Source of the DNA: Hypericum androsaemum
Taxonomy: Eukaryota > Streptophyta > Magnoliopsida > Malpighiales > Hypericaceae
Assembly (NCBI GenBank): GCA_963995505.1
Contig: OZ023198.1
Coordinates: 2,294,001-2,358,000, forward strand
Length of the DNA stretch: 64,000 nt
Direction of reading: 5' to 3'
In this document: one piece after another, positions 57,030 through 64,000 of the stretch
Position numbering within the stretch: position 1 is the stretch's first letter
Layout: each line of letters opens with the position of its first letter
The notes under the pieces: generated by a model
Database searches by the model: none
What the model was told of the DNA's origin: nothing
What the model saw: only the letters and a program-made list of their open reading frames with translations
Position numbers and translations under genes: made by a program

Positions 57030-60000
57030 GAGAGTGGAAGCGGTTCTCTCTTCAGCTCGCGGCGGTTCTATTGGTCGCTTTCGTCTCGCTCCCGCTGATT
57101 AGCGCCTCCGATGACGACACGGTAACCGCTTTCTATTTGTGATTGGGAATTGAACTCTTTTTTTGTTCTTTTTTTTCCATTTTTTTGCTAATTATGGATT
57201 TGTGCGTCATTTTTTGTTCAGATCTTCTACGATTCCTTCGATGAGTCGTTCGCCGGTCGGTGGATCGTATCCCAGAAAGAAGACTACAAAGGTAAGCGAA
57301 GAGAAATGCTGAGAGAGTAATTAGCTTGAATCGTCGTTTAGCTTGTTGCTGGTTGCGTTTTAGTTTAGCTAATGGTAGATCGTTAATTGGACGGTTAATG
57401 TGAGAATTAAAATTGTTATTTGTTAGTAAATTTTAACATATTTTTTATTCGTTTTATTAAATTGTATGAGCTTGTTGATCCATTAACGGTAGTGTTTCTT
57501 TTAGTTGAGATTTAGTAATTACGAGCCGTCGCGAGTGGAAATATACTGAGCTTTTTAGATTGTTTACCTCTGTAGTTGTTTTATATATTCCCTATCGGAT
57601 CTGGAAGGTACCTTGCGATTGAAAGGAAAATTTCACATTAGTACCTTCATGATTAATGATTTCTCAGTCTAGTACTGTGCAGACTAAAAAATGTTGGCCC
57701 TGCACTGTGGTTATATATTTTATGGGACTTTTTTTGGCTTAATAATAGAGATGCTAAATTGGTGTGTCCAAACTAGATGGAACTAAAATGAAAATGTGTT
57801 ATACGACGTAGTAATACTATGGAGTTAGTTATTCGTATTTGTTTGTCTTACTTTGTTGAAGTTGTGCTTCTGGTTTCAAGGTTATGGCTTTTGGATGTTG
57901 TGCGGATGGATTTACGTTATGTTTACAGATCATTTTGTCATGGATTGCGATTCAATTCCCGTCCAAGTTTAAATGTGGTCGAGTTTCTCAGTTTGCAGAC
58001 CGGGTTTTTTTTTCTATAATGTCTCATATCTCTGGTCTTAGTGTTGTTATGTAGTAATAGCTTTTATTCTGAAATCAGAATCCAAGTCATCCTCCCCGCA
58101 ATGTCGCTTTCCACTATTTGACATGATTCGTTTTTGGCTTGCTTGGGTCGTAGTATTTTCAAATTGGTCGCTGCTGTATGTTTGTTTCTTCTGATTTTCC
58201 AATGTTAAAGTCTCTGCATGGTTATTGAAAATTCTACTTAAGTATGTGACGGGGGTGCTTTTTAGTTTTCCCCTTTCATCTAGCAAAAGGATGGCTCAAA
58301 TTTTTCTTTTTTCTTGATGACTTTTTTAGGTGTGTGGAAGCATGAGAAGAGTGAGGGGCATGATGATTATGGTCTTCTCGTGAGTGAGAAGGCCCGAAAG
58401 TATGCCATTGTGAAGGAGCTTGATGAGCCTGTCAATCTGAAGGACGGCACTGTTGTGCTCCAGTTTGAGACCCGCCTACAAAATGGCCTAGAATGTGGTG
58501 GTGCTTATATCAAATATCTGCGCCCTCAAGAGGCTGGTTGGGTTGCCAAGGAGTTTGATAACGACTCTCCTTATTCGATTATGTTTGGACCTGATAAGTG
58601 TGGAACCACAAACAAGGTTCACTTCATCCTAAAGCATAAGAACCCGAAGAGTGGAGAGTATGTTGAACACCACCTCAAGTTCCCACCAGCTGTCCCATCT
58701 GACAAGCTATCTCATGTTTACACTGCCATTTTGAAACCGGACAATGAGTTAAGAATTTTGGTTGATGGAGAAGAGAAGAAGAATGCCAATTTTCTTTCAT
58801 CCGACGATTTCGAGCCTCCTCTGATCCCTACCAAGACAATTCCTGACCCAGATGATAAGAAGCCTGAGGACTGGGATGAGAGAGCTAAAATTCCAGATCC
58901 TGATGCTGTGAAGCCAGATGACTGGGATGAGGATGCCCCTATGGAGATTGAAGATGAAGAAGCTGTCAAACCAGAGGGATGGCTAGATGACGAGCCTGAG
59001 GAGGTTGATGATCCCGAAGCTGCCAAACCCGAAGATTGGGACGATGAGGAGGATGGTGAGTGGGAGGCTCCAAAGATCGATAACCCGAAGTGTGAGACAG
59101 CTCCTGGTTGTGGTGAATGGAAGAAGCCAACGAAGAGAAATCCAGCATACAAAGGAAAATGGCACGCACCTCTTATCGACAACCCCAGTTACAAGGGTAT
59201 TTGGAAGCCACAGGATATTCCGAACCCTGATTATTTTGAGCTTGAGAAGCCCAACTTTGAGCCTATTGCTGCAATTGGTATTGAGATCTGGACAATGCAA
59301 GATGGCATATTGTTCGACAACGTATTGATAGCTTCAGAAGAGAAGGTTGCCAGCGCTATCCGAGCAGAAAAGTGGAAGCCCAAGTTTGATGCTGAGAAGG
59401 AGAAGCAGAAAGCCGAGGAAGAAGCTGCTGCTAGTTCGGATGGTCTTGTTGGCATTCAGGTATGGGCCCTTGTTTTTGTATATGCATTTTCAGACTCCAA
59501 TATTCTGCTGAATATATATCGAACGTAATCTGACTAGTCATCCTCATCTTGCAGAAAAAGGTTTTCGACATTCTGTACCAGGTTGCTGATGTTCCTTTCC
59601 TGGCCGCTTACAAAGACAAGATTCTTGTAAGTTTGATCGGCTGATCGATTGTCCTTCTATTCGGTGTCGATTCGTGGATGCACCCAGTAATATGATTGTT
59701 TTCCATCCAGGAACTTGTCGAGAAGGCAGAAAAACAGCCAAATGTCACAATCGGTGTCATTATTTCCGTCATCGTGGTGATCCTGTCTGTTTTAGTTAAG
59801 CTACTCTTTGGCGGAAAGAAGCCGGTAAGTCCTTCCGAAGCAACGCCTGTTACTGTTTTGGAATACCAATCTCTGCAGCTGTACCCCAATTGCTGGACCT
59901 GTAATGCGTTAGCTCATAAGTAATGCGTTAGCTCATAAGTAAGTTTTCTAATCATCAGGCCAAGGTGGAGCCAACACCTGCCCCAGCCGTCGCCGCGGCT

Positions 60001-60102
60001 TCTGCCAAGGAGGGAAGCAGCGGAGAGGAGACGACCGAGAAGGATGACGACGCGGCAGCTGCTGCGCCTGCTCGCAGAAGAATAAGCAGGCGCGAAAACT
60101 GA
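57026..60102 (+). CDS. CNX1: Calnexin, endoplasmic reticulum lectin chaperone
   Basis: Exons 57026-57121, 57222-57291, 58330-59459, 59555-59626, 59711-59824 and 59959-60102 give 541 residues. The order is: signal peptide (LQLAAVLLVAFVSLPLISA); luminal lectin domain with the paired cysteines (ECGGAYIKYL, PDKCGTTNKVHF); P-domain arm with repeats IPDPDDKKPEDWDE, IPDPDAVKPDDWDE, VKPEGW, AAKPEDWDDEEDGEW and then GEWKKP, GKWHAPLIDNP, GIWKPQDIPNPDYF; return to the lectin domain; membrane span VTIGVIISVIVVILSVLVKLLF; and a cytosolic tail rich in Lys, Glu and Ala ending RRRISRREN. It binds monoglucosylated N-glycans on new glycoproteins together with oxidoreductases. All introns are GT-AG. Frames that continue past 59459 or 59824 are read-through of introns. 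Confidence 0.97.
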
Positions 60103-61357
60103 GCAATGTCTCCTGCCTGCCTCGATGATTTTCCCCTTTTTTTTCCTATAGAACCTGAGATGTAGACTGTTGATTTTTGTGGCTGGATTCTTTTACTAGT
60201 CTTAAATTGTCGTGGCTTTTTTTATTTCGGATCAGATGTATCAAGAGTGTAAATGACACAGCTTATCTTGCCTTTTGAGGTTTAACTTAGTTTGGGTAAT
60301 CGGAGGCAATCCAGATGGCTTATTAGGTGGAAGCAGTCCTTTTGGTTTCTCTTTCAGTTACAATTTTGCTAGTTCGACAAAATTCGAATCGAAGACTTGC
60401 TTCTTAGAACCTCCTGAAGAAGTGCACAAAAAATATTCATCTCTCCGCTTTACCTATCTTGCAAGATAACTCGTAGATCTATTAATGAGACCCTCATCTA
60501 AGTTAACGTACAAATATTATTTTCTTCATAAACACAAACTTTTACATGATATTAGTTATGGAAAAATTCAGATCATTCACTTCTCACTTTTGAGCTTAAT
60601 ATAAACATCACTGGTGGCTGCTACGAGAGAACCCCGGGTATATATGCAAAGATTGATACTAATACATTTTTACCAATTGGAAAAAATAAACATTATATTA
60701 TTCAGTGCAGAAATAGAGATAAATATGAGTATATTTTTTTAATAGTTAATATGCAATGTTAAAATTGGTTTGTAAGACGGTGAGTCCTACTCCATAGGTA
60801 GGGCATATATTTTGGATTCGACGTGAGACATTAAAGGCCTGGGCCTGAATTCTTACTGCGAGATCTAGAATAGAGAGAATCTACCTCTAAATCTAGAATA
60901 TGAGTTTGGAAGCTATATACTACTAATCGTTGCCACTCCTGTCCTAATTAGACTTCTTTAATCTTTGATTATTTGTTCATGGTGGTCGATTTTGTTTTGC
61001 TTCTGTAATTTCGTTTTGCTTGTTAATTATTTGTTCATGGCGGTCATATCACTTTAGACATACATCACGAATAAAAATAAAAAATAGGAATAAACGATTT
61101 AACTCTTCACTAAATCAATTTTTACACACTTGAAAACACTATTTCAAAGATGAGAGAGAGAGAGAGAGTGAGAGAGAGAGCGAGTGAAGAAGAAGAAGGA
61201 AAACGTGAAGGAAGGAAAAAAGAGAGAGAAGGAAACCTCTTCCTCGTCGGTATTGCTCCTCGTCGGCGTCGATTTTAGTTAGGATTGGAAAAAATAGAGA
61301 GGGAGGGAGAGGAAGAAAAGTGCTCCTGGGAAGGGAAGGAGAAAGAGAAAAAAAGAA
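60103..61357. other. Calnexin 3' flank and intergenic sequence
   Basis: No gene is seen. A GA-rich tract (about 61148-61200 and 61290-61357) leads into the next transposon. Confidence 0.55.
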
Positions 61358-62805
61358 GGGAAAAGTCCACTTTAGTACTCTGTGGTATCGCCCAAAATCA
61401 CTTTAGTACCTTGTGGTAAAAAATCGACCAATCGAGTCATACTTATTCCAATTAACATCAAAGAGATCTTCGGGCAGCTACCCGGACCTGGCCGAACCCT
61501 GCCCAGACTACTTGGCCAGCCACGTTACCAAAATTTGATGACATGGCGCCACGTGGACATCCATCTTCTTCCCTCTCTTCTTCTCCTCCTCCTCCTCCTC
61601 AAAACACGGAGTTAACCGCGATGACCTCCTCCCTATCGCCAATCTCGAGCATCTCTGACGAGGATGGCGAGCTTCCACCCGACCTTCTGGAGGAGGCGAA
61701 ACGACAGGGGCCCACCGGGGAGAAGGACGAGGGCTGGCCAATGCATCCCTTGCTTGAGCCCGAAGTCGACGATGTGGAGCGCGGGGCGGAGGCCTGAAGT
61801 GGGCAAACTTGAGGAACGGATGAGGATTGGGGACGGGGATGCTCGGGATTGGCGACGGGGAGGACTTGAGCCGGAGATGCTCGGGATCCCTAAGTGGGCA
61901 AAGTGGGCGGAGGTCACCTTTCTAACAAACCATCATGAAGAAGGAAACACATCCTTAACCGCGGAGGCGGCTGTTAGGTAGTTCAGCGTGTCCCTGAGAG
62001 TCTCCTTCTCGCGCTTCAACCGCGCAGCGGTATCCTCCAACTCCAGGAGCGCCTGCTGCTCTGGCCGACCCCCTCAAAGGTGCTCGCTACGAAGAACAAA
62101 AATGGCATCGGGAAGAGGTTCCTCCTGAGGTCCTGCGCCTCCTTCTCCGGCTTCACCACCTCGCCGACGCACTCGACCTCTGCTGTTCCGGTCATCGGGT
62201 CGGAGTAGATAACGCCAAACTGGAGGTCAGTCTGGAGGAGCGTGTTCATCATAATACAGCTCCCGCGGGAACAGCGGTAGCTCCACGACGTCATTTCGCT
62301 TCGGTCGGTTGTGGTTCTTCTCCGGGAAGGACGCCATGCATTTCAGGGAGCGGCCACCCGGTCGGCCGCCGCCACGTGGCCGGTACGGGAGGAGGAAGGA
62401 GCTCGGGCTACGGTTTAAAGGCAGAAGCGTACAGGTGCAGCTAGCTGTGGTATTTATCGTGGGTTGAAGGAGAGCCATTTAGGGCAGAGGTCACCTCGCC
62501 GGAGATGCTCGGGATTGGCAACGGGGAGGAGGTCTCGCGGTTAACTCCGTGTTTTGAGGAGGACGAGGAGGAGGAGGACGAGGAGAAGAAGAAGAGAGGG
62601 AAGAAGATGGATGTCCACGTGGTGCCACGTCATCAAATTCTGGTGACGTGGCTGGCCAAGTAGTCCAGGCAGGGTTCGGGCAGCTGCTCGAGGACCTTTT
62701 TGATGTTAATTGAAATAAGTAGACTCGATTGGTCGATTTTTTACCATAGGGTACTAAAGTAATTTTGGACGATACCACAGGGTACTAAAATAGACTTTGA
62801 GCCAG
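61358..62805. mobile_element. Pack-MULE (family A, copy 3) carrying a LON-domain gene copy
   Basis: The left end GGGAAAAGTCCACTTTAGTA matches copies 1 and 2. The right end is the inverted partner but its last about 15 bp are altered (tagactttgagccagg). Possible 9-bp flanks are AAAAAAGAA (61349-61357) and GAAAAAGAA (62806-62814). The inverted repeats extend about 300 bp inward, past a short ctcctcctcc/ggaggaggac tract and acggagttaaccgcg. The interior is not a minisatellite but genic DNA, including the pseudogene at 61933-62478. No transposase. Confidence 0.85.
61933..62478 (-). pseudogene. Captured, decayed copy of a plant LON substrate-binding-domain protein gene
   Basis: On the minus strand, MALLQPTIN...SLKCMASFPEKNH and DVVELPLFP give a plastid-type leader and the start of a LON domain. 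After a frameshifting deletion the frame resumes with MMNTLLQTDLQFGVIYSD and CVGEVVK. An in-frame deletion joins VVK to PEKEAQDLRRNLFP. Another frame change comes before EQQALLELEDTAARLKREKE and the end DVFPSS-stop (TGA 61935-61933). Order and content match the whole of the intact plant protein (family of At1g19740/At1g75460, from memory), so nearly the full gene was captured and later lost internal blocks. It cannot code for a working product. Confidence 0.82.
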
Positions 62806-62814
62806 GAAAAAGAA

Positions 62815-64000
62815 GGAAGAGGGAAAAAGGAGGAGAGAGGGAAATAAAAGACAAAAATAACCCTGATAAATCTCTACTGTTAGATCTCTGACGCACGTCT
62901 AATCATCAAATCTATGGCCTAAATTAAATCCTGTTTATTACAAGAATCCCGATCTCTCCCTCTACCTAATCCATCACCTACAAAGGGCACCTGATAAATA
63001 ACTGTCACGAGAGGAATCCAAAAAACATTCAAAAGGGTCTAGTCGTAATCCTCATACGAATAGTACAAAGTTATAACCGAATGTCTCGTTGAAAAGAATA
63101 AAGATATATAAACGAGGCACGAATGTCCTTTAACCTTTATTCATAATGTAATGGACAAAACATAACGAGAATATTGAGATTAACTAACTTCCTATCAAAT
63201 GTCCAACACTCAAATCAGTTTATCCAAGAGAAACGATTTATTTTAATCGAACACTATTAGATTCTATTTTAAGTGACAGTTTTTCAATGATATTTTTTAC
63301 CTAATAAAGTTTAAAATCTTACAATACATTCTTAAGTGAATCTAATTTTTTTACCACTTGTATTTGAGCAACTACCATACAACCCTTCTAATTTTACGCT
63401 TTCCAATCTTGGTTCTTATTTTCTCAAACAAAAGAAAAATCTTGGTTCTTATAATTCATGATTTTATAAGCGTACTATGTAAAATTCCTCGTCCTTAATG
63501 GTATCCCTTTCTGTGTAGCAATAGATCCTCTTCTGATAATTATTAACTACAAATACAAGAGCCGTTTGTCCTACGGTTGGTTCGAGTTAGCTCACTGGTT
63601 CTTTAACCACAGTGTCGCAGCTGACAATATCGAGAGGATGAGAGAAAAAAAGGTGAAGAATTCTTTTTTTTTCATTTTTAGTATTTCCATTTTATTTATC
63701 GTATAATTTCTTGATGAGTCCACCAAGGTTCTCTTGTGGATTTGTGAAACACGTGTTCGAAGTGCGAATTACGGATAAAATGTTAGCCAAAAAACACAAA
63801 TTAATATAAACATTGTTATAAATTAATTAAGTGCATGACAGTTAACCCACGAACATCATTTTAGGAGCCACCTATTTGCCTACTATCTTCGCGACCACCA
63901 ATTTTTAGGGATTTTTTATTCTATTATTGTAAACTTCAAAGATTTCGGTTTTACTTACGTTGACATCAGCAACCCAGCCAATTTAACTAAATAAATGTCG
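62815..64000. other. Intergenic, no gene seen
   Basis: AT-rich. A dispersed repeat tail (aatctaatttttttaccacttg) lies at about 63338-63362. Nothing else is supported. Confidence 0.55.

Noticed and set aside
58314..59528. 404-codon frame as a complete calnexin
   Set aside because: It lacks the signal peptide and membrane span. It is exon 3 plus intron read-through at both ends.
1..64000. CRISPR arrays, bacterial operons, phage or organelle DNA inserts
   Set aside because: No spaced identical repeats, ribosome-binding sites or organelle gene sequences were seen. Everything points to plant nuclear DNA.

Overview
The window is nuclear DNA of a flowering plant, most likely a eudicot. Genes are split by short GT-AG introns. 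Gene bodies sit in AT-rich DNA with plant LTR retrotransposons, TRIMs, SINE and LINE remnants and Mutator-like (MULE) elements. Several products are plastid or mitochondrial proteins with typical plant presequences. The species cannot be named from the sequence. Exon models below were read by hand: each donor and acceptor was checked for GT/AG, and each spliced frame was checked for being a multiple of three.

Layout. 0-1.2 kb: 5' part of a Sec14/CRAL-TRIO lipid-transfer protein gene (minus, runs off the left edge). 3.2-4.2 kb: a MULE with a purine minisatellite inside. 7.9-9.5 kb: plastid rubredoxin-like gene, convergent with CRL (CRUMPLED LEAF, 10.06-11.97 kb). 13.3-14.5 kb: secreted plant-specific protein. 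15.3-17.1 kb: SDHAF2. 17.7-19.2 kb: short-chain dehydrogenase. 20.9-31.8 kb and 33.6-36.3 kb: two tandem SURNod19 genes. The first has an 8.6-kb, very young Copia element in its last intron, and that Copia landed inside one arm of an older inverted repeat. 37.8-40.0 kb: EF-hand ATP-Mg/Pi mitochondrial carrier (APC). 42.7-43.7 kb: LINE remnant broken by a SINE. 44.9 kb: tRNA-Ser(AGA). 45.1-48.4 kb: three MULEs in a row, the last ending about 0.1 kb before the start codon of an intronless PPR gene (48.5-50.2 kb). 50.45-51.03 kb: small MLRQ/B12D-like mitochondrial protein. 51.1-52.1 kb: TRIM plus a 321-bp tandem duplication. 57.0-60.1 kb: calnexin, with an unfolded-protein-response-like promoter motif. 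61.4-62.8 kb: a Pack-MULE carrying a decayed copy of a LON-domain gene.

Gene order: RUB, CRL, SDR, SDHAF2, APC, SURNod19, PPR and CNX together look like the merged ancestor of two Arabidopsis chromosome 5 blocks (around At5g51010-51050 and At5g61790-61830; locus numbers from memory). The genes are not an operon. They share organelle or secretory destinations but no single pathway. The most interesting observations are: SURNod19 carries what looks like the complete copper-ligand set of peptidylglycine/dopamine monooxygenases; the Copia-in-hairpin-in-intron nesting; and a MULE family whose interior has become an approximately 0.4-0.6-kb polypurine minisatellite in two copies and a gene capture in the third.
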